Of a DNA stretch of 64,000 nucleotides, positions 8,735-16,777 are shown piece after piece. A program made the position numbers and the translations under genes. Position 1 is the first letter of the stretch. Every line of letters starts with the position of its first letter. The stretch comes from Porphyromonadaceae bacterium (lineage in GTDB: Bacteria > Bacteroidota > Bacteroidia > Bacteroidales > Paludibacteraceae). The DNA lies in assembly GCA_012523295.1 (NCBI GenBank), contig JAAYIT010000197.1, positions 1 to 64,000 of the forward strand, given 5' to 3'. The notes beneath the pieces are model-generated. The model was not told the origin of the DNA, ran no database searches, and saw only the letters and a list, made by a program, of their open reading frames with translations.

Positions 8735-10573
8735 CTATTGTCCCAGGTAAAACGATGGCACCGGTGACTGCGGATATCCCATGCTACGATGCGTGATATA
8801 ACTTCTGTAAAGCGGATCTTGCAACAGTGTAACACGTCTGTCTTTTGCCGGAATATTTGTTCTGTAAATTCGAATTTCGTCTCCAATCGATGTGATTACC
8901 TCTTCTCTCCAATCACCATCGAGGTCAACGATCATCTGAATACTGCCTTCGATATTTTTTGTCAAATCCTGCTTCGTGTGCCATTTCCAAATGGTCTGCG
9001 AATAACCAAACGAACTTGCTCCCCAGCGATTGTCGTCGCCTTTAAAAGTTTCTCTCAGCAAATCAGCATCCCACCAAACCCAATTTCTCATTCCCGGAAC
9101 TTCATCGTTGGTCGAATTTAGTTTTTCCCCTTTTGAGTTGAAAAGATATTTATCAGTACTTCCGCCTTTCCGATCTTCGGAAGCAAAGCATTCCAATCCG
9201 GGATGAGCAGGGTCAAAATCGGCAACCATACCATCACCGACGTGATATGTAGGTTGGTTTATCGCCCAGATTTGCTTTCCTGTTTTTGCATCAAGCACAC
9301 ATACACCGCGTCCATCGGTTCTGTACGGTTCTATAGCTAAAAACACCTGCATTCCTTCATTATCGGGATGTATCTTAGTCAGATACGCTTTGTCGCTATG
9401 CCCCAATCCGGAAGACCAGAGTAAAGTGCCGTTGTCATCGAGCATACATGAACCTAAGAGAATCTCGTCTCTTCCATCGCCATCCACATCTGTCGCCACC
9501 ATATTATGAGCTCCCATGCTTCTCACGATAGGATTTTCCTCATCACCATCCCACCGCCAAAGTTTTTCAAGTCTATTTCCATTTAGTTGCCACGCGTCTA
9601 CCACCATTAGTTTATAGGTCCCGCGAAGAGCCAGCAGACTCGGTGTCTTGCCATCAAGATAAGCAATCCCGATCTGATTTCGATTTTGTCTGTTCACATC
9701 GCCGTATCTGAAATTTCTTTCCGGCCAATCAACCCGACTTATCACTTTTCCTGTCATTCCATCAAGTACGGTCAAGTATTCACTTCCCCCTGCAATTCGT
9801 CCTCTGTTATTTCTCACATAGTCATCTCCCGCGGTTTTCAAGGCGACTTCGGCTTTTCCATCACCGTTCAAATCGAACACAACAAATGGTGAATACCAAA
9901 CTCCGGGCTCTATACCAAGTCCTAAATCATACGTCCAAAGCCAAGTTCCATCGTGAAGGTAGGCGGAAATTTTATAGGTAATTCCCGTTGTATCGGGTGG
10001 CATTCCCGGATCAACATTGGATGATGGCGTGCGCACAATATAGTCCATGATTCCATCGCCATTTAGGTCGCCGATACCGATTTTGCCAACTCGTTCTTTA
10101 TCTTTTACTCTGAAAGATGTATAATTCTTAAGCGATTGAAAATCAACGTGTAGTTTTTCGGAATTGGGTATCACGGCTTTATTTTTCGAAATAGCCTCAA
10201 CCCAATAGACAGCTTTTGCAGCCGGCTTTGTATCAATGAAATCGTTTGTTTTTACAATCGGTTTCCTGTTTAATTTGGTGATTTTATTGTTAACCTGCCT
10301 GAAAACATTGAATGAAGCGTTCGGATTATCTGTTTCCAATAATCTCCAACTTAAATAAACAGACTTCCCATCTTCAGACAGCACAGCTGACAATCCGCGA
10401 TTAAGTCTGTCTTTGATTCGTTCAGTGGCAAATCCTTCTACTTTTGGTTTAGGCTCGTGCCGCGGCTCTAAAATTTCATAGTAATAATATCTTTCTCTGG
10501 TGTCTTGCGATTTTGCTGTAAAAGCCATCCCTATTACAAAACAGGATATAAGAAAATAGAGTCTTGTTTTCAT
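8735..10573 (-). CDS. PL11 rhamnogalacturonan lyase, no sorting tail
   Basis: The product has 612 residues, a signal peptide (MKTRLYFLISCFVIGMAF) and a PL11 eight-bladed propeller. Characteristic blocks include RLNRGLSAVLSEDGKSVYLSW, DLNGDGIMDYIV, DLNGDGKAEVAL and DVDGDGRDEILLGS. It should cleave rhamnogalacturonan-I backbones in the periplasm, because neither a lipoprotein cysteine nor a T9SS tail is visible. It lies between GH105, which would process the unsaturated ends it creates, and the longer PL11. The start codon is preceded within 7 bases by a (CA)7 tract on the coding strand, which is unusual for this region. Confidence 0.9.
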   Translation of the reverse strand: MKTRLYFLISCFVIGMAFTAKSQDTRERYYYYEILEPRHEPKPKVEGFATERIKDRLNRGLSAVLSEDGKSVYLSWRLLETDNPNASFNVFRQVNNKITKLNRKPIVKTNDFIDTKPAAKAVYWVEAISKNKAVIPNSEKLHVDFQSLKNYTSFRVKDKERVGKIGIGDLNGDGIMDYIVRTPSSNVDPGMPPDTTGITYKISAYLHDGTWLWTYDLGLGIEPGVWYSPFVVFDLNGDGKAEVALKTAGDDYVRNNRGRIAGGSEYLTVLDGMTGKVISRVDWPERNFRYGDVNRQNRNQIGIAYLDGKTPSLLALRGTYKLMVVDAWQLNGNRLEKLWRWDGDEENPIVRSMGAHNMVATDVDGDGRDEILLGSCMLDDNGTLLWSSGLGHSDKAYLTKIHPDNEGMQVFLAIEPYRTDGRGVCVLDAKTGKQIWAINQPTYHVGDGMVADFDPAHPGLECFASEDRKGGSTDKYLFNSKGEKLNSTNDEVPGMRNWVWWDADLLRETFKGDDNRWGASSFGYSQTIWKWHTKQDLTKNIEGSIQMIVDLDGDWREEVITSIGDEIRIYRTNIPAKDRRVTLLQDPLYRSYITHRSMGYPQSPVPSFYLGQ

Positions 10574-10580
10574 TTTATTT

Positions 10581-10594
10581 GTGTGTGTGTGTGT
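10581..10594. repeat. (GT)7 microsatellite in the PL11 leader
   Basis: Seven GT units on the plus strand, read as (CA)7 in the mRNA, lie just upstream of the PL11 start codon at 10571-10573. Such a tract can change length by slippage. It is not in the coding frame, so any effect would be on translation initiation rather than on/off frame switching. Confidence 0.8.
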
Positions 10595-10671
10595 TTAAGT
10601 GAGAATATTGTCTGTTGTGTTTTTTATGAAGTATTTTATAATTCAAATTCCAAGTCGGAATGCTTTAGATT

Positions 10672-11865
10672 TTACTGCCCTAATTCTAATAATCCCATAA
10701 TAAGCGGTCCGGTTGCTTTGGCATCGTTGTCACGTATCTTCTCATTGATATAATACTCAAAGCTCCCGTCACGATAGGGATTTCCTCCCAATCCGCCCAC
10801 CTGACAACAACGGGTCAATGTCAAAGTTCCATCCGGATTTTCTATCAAAAGTTCTTTTTTCAATCCGTTGAAAGCTTTTTCGGCCACTTCCCGATATTTC
10901 TTGTCAAGATAGCCTTTGTTTACAGCTTTCGCGTAAGAATACATAAACTGCGTTGTCACCGATGCTTCAGGATAATTTCCTTCTCGCGTTGGCTGATCAA
11001 GAACCTGGTACCAAAGCCCGTTTTTGTCCTGGTATTTTGGCAGTGTTTCGGCTAATCCTTGAATCCAACCGATAATTGAAGTTCTTCCCGGATGATTTTC
11101 CGGAATAAAATCGAGCACATCGACCATTGCCATATACCACCAGCCAATGCTTCTGCCCCAGAAATTTGGTGAATGTCCGGTTTCAGGATTTGCCCATCGC
11201 TGCGATTTGCTTTCATCCCAGGCATGGTGATAAAGTCCGGTTTTTGAGTCGTAAGTGTTTTTTTGACAAATGGTAAACTGCTTCACAGCTTCGTCAATCC
11301 ATTCCGGCTTGTTGAAAGTTTGACCGTACTGCGCCAAAAAAGGCGATGCCATATATAAACCGTCGAGCCAAATTTGATGCTGATAGATCAGTTTGTGCCA
11401 ATATCCGCCTTCGAGTGTCCGTGGATGATATTTCATCTGATTAACTAACAGATCCATCGCTTTTCTGTACTTTTCGTTTTTAGTTTGATGATATACGTCA
11501 AAAAGAACTTTTCCGGAATTAATGTAGTCAATATTGTATGTTTCAACATGATACAAATGAATCGAACCATCGTCTGAAATCAAAGTGTCTGCCCATTGTT
11601 CCACGTAGTTATAATATTTTTCATCGCCTGTATGCTTCCACATTTTCAGCATAGCGAGCGTGCCTACACCCTGCGCATACCCGAAAAACAACCGCTTACC
11701 ATGATCTAATTGCCAGGCTTCCGGGAATCGTTTCATCTCCGAATCCGCAAACCACCTGGCGTATTTCAGGTAAGTTTCTTTGTCTGTCTTCTTTGCTTGC
11801 ACAGTATTAGCCGGCAATAAAAACGCGATTAAAATTGCCGTTATTATGGTGGTTATTTTATTCAT
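10672..11865 (-). CDS. GH105 unsaturated rhamnogalacturonyl hydrolase
   Basis: The product has 397 residues, a signal peptide (to about residue 24) and an (alpha/alpha)6 barrel of the YteR/YesR type. The family acid Asp168 sits in QIWLDGLYM, and other hallmarks are HAWDES, FWGRSIGWWYMAMVD and EASVTTQFMYSYAKA. GH105 enzymes hydrate the 4,5-unsaturated galacturonic acid left at the non-reducing end by lyases, releasing it from rhamnose or galacturonate. Here it would finish the products of the neighbouring PL11 enzymes in the periplasm. A small ORF on the same strand ends 18 bp before the start codon, which could couple translation. Confidence 0.93.
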   Translation of the reverse strand: MNKITTIITAILIAFLLPANTVQAKKTDKETYLKYARWFADSEMKRFPEAWQLDHGKRLFFGYAQGVGTLAMLKMWKHTGDEKYYNYVEQWADTLISDDGSIHLYHVETYNIDYINSGKVLFDVYHQTKNEKYRKAMDLLVNQMKYHPRTLEGGYWHKLIYQHQIWLDGLYMASPFLAQYGQTFNKPEWIDEAVKQFTICQKNTYDSKTGLYHHAWDESKSQRWANPETGHSPNFWGRSIGWWYMAMVDVLDFIPENHPGRTSIIGWIQGLAETLPKYQDKNGLWYQVLDQPTREGNYPEASVTTQFMYSYAKAVNKGYLDKKYREVAEKAFNGLKKELLIENPDGTLTLTRCCQVGGLGGNPYRDGSFEYYINEKIRDNDAKATGPLIMGLLELGQ

Positions 11866-11991
11866 ACGATTAATTTTTATTTTTTACATTAAGGACGTAT
11901 GGAACACGCCATTAACCATTTTCTTGGGTTTAAGAATTATCTCAAATGGCTGTTTCATACGATTATATTTTATTTTTAAAATTAAGGACGT
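11866..11991 (-). repeat. Duplicated leader flanking a small ORF
   Basis: A 33-bp sequence starting ACGATTA and ending AAGGACGT on the plus strand occurs at 11866-11898 and again, with few changes, at 11959-11991. The 60 bp between the copies carry most of the small ORF. The leader before GH105 therefore also includes the last codons of that ORF. A local tandem duplication explains the arrangement. Confidence 0.7.
11884..11958 (-). CDS. Conserved 24-residue peptide, copy 1
   Basis: The frame runs ATG to TAA and encodes 24 residues beginning MKQPFEIILKP and ending NGVFHTSLM. A second ORF at 44274-44351 encodes a related peptide with the same MKQP start, a proline at position 11, a methionine at 14 and the ending NGVFH-x-[TS]-LM. 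The differences include silent changes (TTA/TTG for Leu, GTG/GTT for Val) and TAA against TGA at the stop, which argues for selection on the peptide. The upstream sequences of the two are unlike each other. It stops 18 bp before GH105 on the same strand. I do not recognise a family; a leader peptide or small regulatory protein are the obvious options. Confidence 0.55.
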   Translation of the reverse strand: MKQPFEIILKPKKMVNGVFHTSLM

Positions 11992-11996
11992 TTTGT

Positions 11997-13070
11997 TTAT
12001 TTCGTAATTTTAAATACAAATCCGGAAGCCGTTTGATATTTTCCGCCCTGCATTGCGTTAAACATATATGCAGGCTGTCCATCTTTCATCAAAAGTTGTG
12101 GTCTTTCGAACCTGCCGTAACGTTTCAAATGACTTGGCGCCGGTGGTTCTGTAATATAATACTCTGCTCCGAACCAACCGATTTTAGGTTTTCCCCAGTT
12201 GATTCCGTCTTTCGATTCAAAATACAATCCGACTTTGTGATCAAAAAAGCCCATATCACGCATCAACATCTTAAAAGTGCCATTCTCATACCAAACATAC
12301 GCATCTTCAACCTGTCTGTTTTCTCCAAAACCTGAAAAATCAACTATCGGATTGCCTTTATACTTTTTGTATTTCCCGGTTATTTTGTTTGAAACGGCTA
12401 AGCCATATTTTCTATTTCCACGTATCGAACCTTTCTCTGTGACGTACGCACTATCGTTCCATGATTTATAGTAAAGCCGGTTTTGACCATTCGGATGTTT
12501 CAAAAAAGCCGGGTTTGTAGTGCAGTGGTCATCCCAGTTCCCTTTTTCAGAAACATCCAACAGCGGTTTTTCAGCTCGTTTCCAGGGGCCGCTGAGCGAT
12601 TTTGCTACGGCGACTCCGATCCGTTTCGTGTTGGTTTTGCCGTTACTGTTTCCCATATAGAAAAGATAGTATTTCTTCCCAACCTTTTGAATATGCGGGT
12701 TGTGACACGTTGTTGCATCCCAGTATCCCGGGCGGGGCGCCAATACAGTTTCTACAAAAGTATAGGGTCCTTCAGGTTTGTCGGCAACCGCATGAGCAAT
12801 TTCGCATTTATGAATCCATCCGCCCATTCCGTATTTCGATGGCCAACGGGAGTAGAACACATGGACTTTCCCATCGTCACCGTAAATCGGAGCGACACAC
12901 CAGACATAGTAATCTTCCGTTTCAAGAATCCGCCCGATCGGTTTCAGTGTTTTGGAAAACTCAGATATGTCAGCATCGCTGTACTTTGTCCCATTTTCTT
13001 GTGAAAATCCAATCAGAATGGTAATCTGTAAAAATAGGATTAGAAGTGTATTTCTTTGAGAAAAATTCAT
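11997..13070 (-). CDS. Secreted five-bladed beta-propeller glycosidase-like protein
   Basis: The product has 357 residues with a signal peptide. Repeated blade motifs (VHVFYSRWPSKYG, KKYYLFYMGNSNG, NRLYYKSWNDSAYV, TFKMLMRDMGFF) and acidic residues at blade entrances (CVAPIYGDDGK, NWDDHCTTNPAF, NRQVEDAYVW) fit the GH32/GH43/GH117 propeller clans. In those clans three acidic residues hydrolyse furanose or pyranose side chains. The position among rhamnogalacturonan enzymes suggests removal of a side-chain or terminal sugar. I cannot place it in a numbered family with certainty, so substrate and linkage remain open. Confidence 0.65.
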   Translation of the reverse strand: MNFSQRNTLLILFLQITILIGFSQENGTKYSDADISEFSKTLKPIGRILETEDYYVWCVAPIYGDDGKVHVFYSRWPSKYGMGGWIHKCEIAHAVADKPEGPYTFVETVLAPRPGYWDATTCHNPHIQKVGKKYYLFYMGNSNGKTNTKRIGVAVAKSLSGPWKRAEKPLLDVSEKGNWDDHCTTNPAFLKHPNGQNRLYYKSWNDSAYVTEKGSIRGNRKYGLAVSNKITGKYKKYKGNPIVDFSGFGENRQVEDAYVWYENGTFKMLMRDMGFFDHKVGLYFESKDGINWGKPKIGWFGAEYYITEPPAPSHLKRYGRFERPQLLMKDGQPAYMFNAMQGGKYQTASGFVFKITK

Positions 13071-13145
13071 TTTCCGGCTTCAAATATTATAATACAACAC
13101 TCATCAAACGTTCTAACAAATTGATTCAGAGAACCCTATCCGGTT

Positions 13146-16100
13146 TTATCTCTGCAAAGTAACCGCCATAAGTCCTATTACCACATCGTTTGATAATGTC
13201 TCCAATGTCAGGTGGCTTAGCTCCTTTGATTTATCCAACGGGATATCAAGCAAAACTCCCGCGCCGCCTTCAATGGATCGTCCATAAACTCCTTTGATTT
13301 TTAGATCTCTTTCTAAGTTGTTTGAAATCAAACCTGAATTCAAGTGAATTCTGTATGGTCTTTCTCCTTTGATTTTGAAAGCTAAGTCATCGACAAAATA
13401 ATCTTGCTCGATCGGACACCAGTTATCGGGATTTACCAAATTAACGTTTTTAAAACTTCCATCCTTATAAAACACGGTCACAGAACCATTTTCGATATGA
13501 CATTGCATATGATTCGTGCTGCCGGCCATCATGAGGTAAGCGTTGGACGCTTTTCCTGTAAGCTGAATATCTGTTTTAGTCGGATAGTTGTCCCAAAGCG
13601 AAGTGAAAATGATGTTTTTTCCCTTTTTCGGTGTTCTGAAATCAAACCCAAAGGGAGTCTCCAGCAAGTTGTCTTGCACTTCATTTCTCATTCCGGTATC
13701 ATCAATCTCCGCAGTCATTGTCGGGTGGCACCACTCACCTATTCCTTGTGTCGGAAGTTGTAGCGTGGTATAGGGCGATCTGGGTGTAAGATATTGGTTC
13801 CTAAATATATCCGTAACAGAAGAATTGAAATAATTATCAATATTTACAGGCTCACAGTTAGCCGCAATTACATGTTTGAAATGAGGAGAGCGCTCTGTTT
13901 TATCTTGTTCAATTTCAATGTTTACCGGCATCCACCAACGCATCGCGCCCGATTTATTTTTCACAAATACGGAGTGGAACCGTGATTTTCCATTGATTTT
14001 GCCCTTCAAGCTATTGGAGCTCACGACTGTTGCATTTTCCAACACATTTTGAGGGTCAAAAATCTCAACAATTTCGTATCGGCTTTGGAAGTTCAAATTA
14101 TCTCCATTTCGATAAACTTGTTTTTTATTACTATTAGTTTGAATGTTTTCTCCTTCCCATTCAATCTTTATTTCCATCGGGACACCTTGCTTAATCGGCA
14201 ATTTAACGTTAATCATCGCTTTACCGACAGACTTTTCGTTTACTTCCCATTTCAGGTTTTGACCTTTTGAAGCTATGGATTTAATGTTGCTTGATAAGGC
14301 CGGAATCTGCAATTCAAGCAGCTCGATATTAGCTAAATTGCTTTGAATCAGATAAGTTTCTACACGATTTTCACTTCTTCTGTAATCAAAAGAAATATCC
14401 GGAGTTTTCAATTGTGCAAACTCCCACTTCTGAGGAAATCCGGGCTTTACAACCAATGTTTTGTTCAACGCATCGGGCGTAATTCCGTAAAGTCCCTGAA
14501 TGAACACACGTGATGCCACACCGATTGGATCGGCAAAATCACGATAGCTCTCACCCCGAGCGGCATCGTAAAAACTCACTTGTCCGAAATTTCCCGGACT
14601 GCCACCAAGGTACATTCCATCAAGCACAGAACTCTTCAGCAATTTGAATCCTTTTTCATTTCTTCCGGCTTGAAAATAGGATAGCGCGGTGTGCATTACT
14701 TCTGCAAATGCAACGTTATTGATACTCCACGAGTATGGAAACCAGTTTGTCGTGGAAATAGTCTGATAATTATCGTCTTTCAGCCCTTTGGCTACAACCG
14801 GAATGTGAGGAATCTCATTATCAATATATTGTGTAGCCTGATACCAGTGGAAATTATCACCAACTTCACTATCAACGGCATGATAAACAGACCAGACCGC
14901 TGCACTCTTATGTAATCTCTTCAACCCCATAAAATCCTTATATTCAGCCCAATGCCCTCTCTCTTTTAACCAAAGTGTATTTTCAATAGCTTTTCCGATT
15001 TTTTCTGCTTCTTTTCGATAGGGTTCCGGGTTTTCACCTATTTTTTCAGCTATCAACGCAGCCATTTTATTTGAGCGGTAATTATAAGCCGTGGAATGTG
15101 TCACAGCACCGCTGTTGTAGTAAAGCGCATCGCTCGCCCAAATACAGGCATACGCATCATAAAGACCGTCATTATCCGGGTCGTAATTCATTTTCTCCCA
15201 CTTCAAATGACTTGTGATAACAGGCCACATTTTTCGAGCGTAATCCAAATCGCCTGTCCAGTTCAAATGCCAGAGCAACTCGTCAATGTAGCATAAATTC
15301 ATATTATAATGGTGCATTTGATTTGGTCTGTTCGGGTTTCTACAAATGTAACCATTACTGTATTGAGGTGTGCCCCAGGTCTTTACGGAGCGAGCCAGAT
15401 TTAATTCTTTGTCCTGAGCCGGGTGAGGAATTATTTGCGGAACAGTGGTAACCTGACTTCCGGCGTAGTTGTCAAAGTGCGTTCGCGCACGATCGTGCCA
15501 GCCTAAGAAATCGCCTGTATATCCGGCTCGCCAGCCTGTGAGCTGCATTCTCCATCCTATAGCGCCATGCAGCCATACTTCTCCATCCCAAATGGCATCA
15601 GCTGCGACTGCCAAAGCTCCCCCAATGGTATTGAAAAAAGGATCGGGAGTGTTAATTGTAATGCGGGATGCGAGTTCTTTACGAAATTTTTCCGCGTTTT
15701 CAAATTTTGCTTTAAGCTCGTTTTGATTAAGGTTATTTTCTCTCCCAATATAAACATATTGCTCCTTTCGCAATGTCACCGATCCATTTAGTGCAGGAAG
15801 CTCATCAATTGACAACAAGGATTTTTCAGGAAAAACTCCAAATAAATTCAAGCTGTTTTCAGGACCGAAAGTGAGCGAAAATTTATTTTTATTCAGACTG
15901 TATATATTTCCCTTACAATATTGCGGTTTTAGATCAAATGCATCAATCGGGTCAACACCCATATCGCCTTCCCTTGAAAATCGGGTATTTGAAGCGCCTC
16001 CAAATCTCCAATTAAGCTGAATATTCTTAGGCGTTTTTTCGGACGTAATTTTCCAAATGGCTCCTTCGATATCGTACAATGCCAACGCTTCAATAATAAT

Positions 16101-16493
16101 TTTGCCTTTTCCCAGCACAGGATCTGTAATCTCATATATTCTCTTCCCGGGACGATAACGGCTTTCGATTCGCTGTGCATCATTTAGTTTCAATAATGTC
16201 TTATTATTATTTGAAACCGCGAAAGTCAAATTACCTCCCATTCGCGGGAGATAAAATGCGAATTCGGGTACATCGCCGGTTTCGAGCCTGAAACCCGAAT
16301 TTCCTCCATACAATGCCCTGTTGAATTTGTTTTTACCGTTTACAATAACGAAATCCTCTCCATCCGGCGCATACCTCAACGTCCTTTCCTGACGGTGTTT
16401 CCCTTCATTGAGGGAAGAAAGAGGCTGAGCAATTGAAGTGAATGAGATTGCTAAAAAGAAAAAAATTACAGCTGTTTTATATTTAAGGATCAT
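13146..16493 (-). CDS. Large DUF4450-type six-hairpin glycosidase-like protein
   Basis: This 1115-residue secreted protein has a signal peptide ending near residue 22. The N-terminal beta domain (RTLRYAPDGEDFVIVNGKNKFNRALYGGNSGF, residues about 37-70, in shorter form PDGEDFVIVNG) matches what I know as the DUF4450 family. The middle (about 290-700) is helical with six-hairpin features such as GAIGWRMQLTGWRAGYTGD, MWPVITSHLKWEKMNYDPDNDGLYD and HSTAYNYRSNK, as in GH78/GH95-type barrels. A C-terminal beta region follows. These suggest an alpha-L-rhamnosidase-like or other exo-glycosidase role on rhamnogalacturonan, but no catalytic residue can be assigned from sequence alone. It is separated from the upstream lipoprotein gene by 284 bp containing a family C repeat. 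Confidence 0.6.
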   Translation of the reverse strand: MILKYKTAVIFFFLAISFTSIAQPLSSLNEGKHRQERTLRYAPDGEDFVIVNGKNKFNRALYGGNSGFRLETGDVPEFAFYLPRMGGNLTFAVSNNNKTLLKLNDAQRIESRYRPGKRIYEITDPVLGKGKIIIEALALYDIEGAIWKITSEKTPKNIQLNWRFGGASNTRFSREGDMGVDPIDAFDLKPQYCKGNIYSLNKNKFSLTFGPENSLNLFGVFPEKSLLSIDELPALNGSVTLRKEQYVYIGRENNLNQNELKAKFENAEKFRKELASRITINTPDPFFNTIGGALAVAADAIWDGEVWLHGAIGWRMQLTGWRAGYTGDFLGWHDRARTHFDNYAGSQVTTVPQIIPHPAQDKELNLARSVKTWGTPQYSNGYICRNPNRPNQMHHYNMNLCYIDELLWHLNWTGDLDYARKMWPVITSHLKWEKMNYDPDNDGLYDAYACIWASDALYYNSGAVTHSTAYNYRSNKMAALIAEKIGENPEPYRKEAEKIGKAIENTLWLKERGHWAEYKDFMGLKRLHKSAAVWSVYHAVDSEVGDNFHWYQATQYIDNEIPHIPVVAKGLKDDNYQTISTTNWFPYSWSINNVAFAEVMHTALSYFQAGRNEKGFKLLKSSVLDGMYLGGSPGNFGQVSFYDAARGESYRDFADPIGVASRVFIQGLYGITPDALNKTLVVKPGFPQKWEFAQLKTPDISFDYRRSENRVETYLIQSNLANIELLELQIPALSSNIKSIASKGQNLKWEVNEKSVGKAMINVKLPIKQGVPMEIKIEWEGENIQTNSNKKQVYRNGDNLNFQSRYEIVEIFDPQNVLENATVVSSNSLKGKINGKSRFHSVFVKNKSGAMRWWMPVNIEIEQDKTERSPHFKHVIAANCEPVNIDNYFNSSVTDIFRNQYLTPRSPYTTLQLPTQGIGEWCHPTMTAEIDDTGMRNEVQDNLLETPFGFDFRTPKKGKNIIFTSLWDNYPTKTDIQLTGKASNAYLMMAGSTNHMQCHIENGSVTVFYKDGSFKNVNLVNPDNWCPIEQDYFVDDLAFKIKGERPYRIHLNSGLISNNLERDLKIKGVYGRSIEGGAGVLLDIPLDKSKELSHLTLETLSNDVVIGLMAVTLQR

Positions 16494-16571
16494 TTTATTA
16501 TCTTGTTGAAAATCGGTTTCCCAACATCATCGATTAATTTTAATTTTTGGATTTCTCCAACATATAACATC

Positions 16572-16673
16572 GAGGTAGCCTTGACTTTTTCTCGCAATTG
16601 CAAATTGAAAATTCCAATTTATCAGAGCTGAACCTTGCAGTGGCATTTTGCATTTTTAAGCCAAGACGACTTC
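16572..16673 (+). repeat. Family C dispersed repeat, copy C1
   Basis: This 102-bp copy starts GAGGTAGCCTTGACTTTTT and ends AAGCCAAGACGACTTC, two halves of an imperfect inverted repeat. Inside is TGCAAATTGAAAATTCC followed by short hairpins. It matches the copy at 54462-54623 closely at both ends but lacks about 60 bp of the interior. It lies upstream of the DUF4450 gene. The last 100 bases before the 705-residue gene's stop codon contain only a weak ACCTC/GAGGT hairpin. Confidence 0.7.
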
Positions 16674-16777
16674 AAAAAAACTAAAAAAACAAACAGAATC
16701 AGTTTGACTTAAAGCTTAACATGAGTCACTGCCTAACCTCTTAAAAGCGAGGTGTTTTATGAGAATTTCCTCACACT

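Noticed and set aside
12483-13004. A 173-codon plus-strand open frame
   Set aside because: It lies wholly antisense to the secreted propeller glycosidase gene. The minus strand has a signal peptide and conserved blade motifs; this frame has none.
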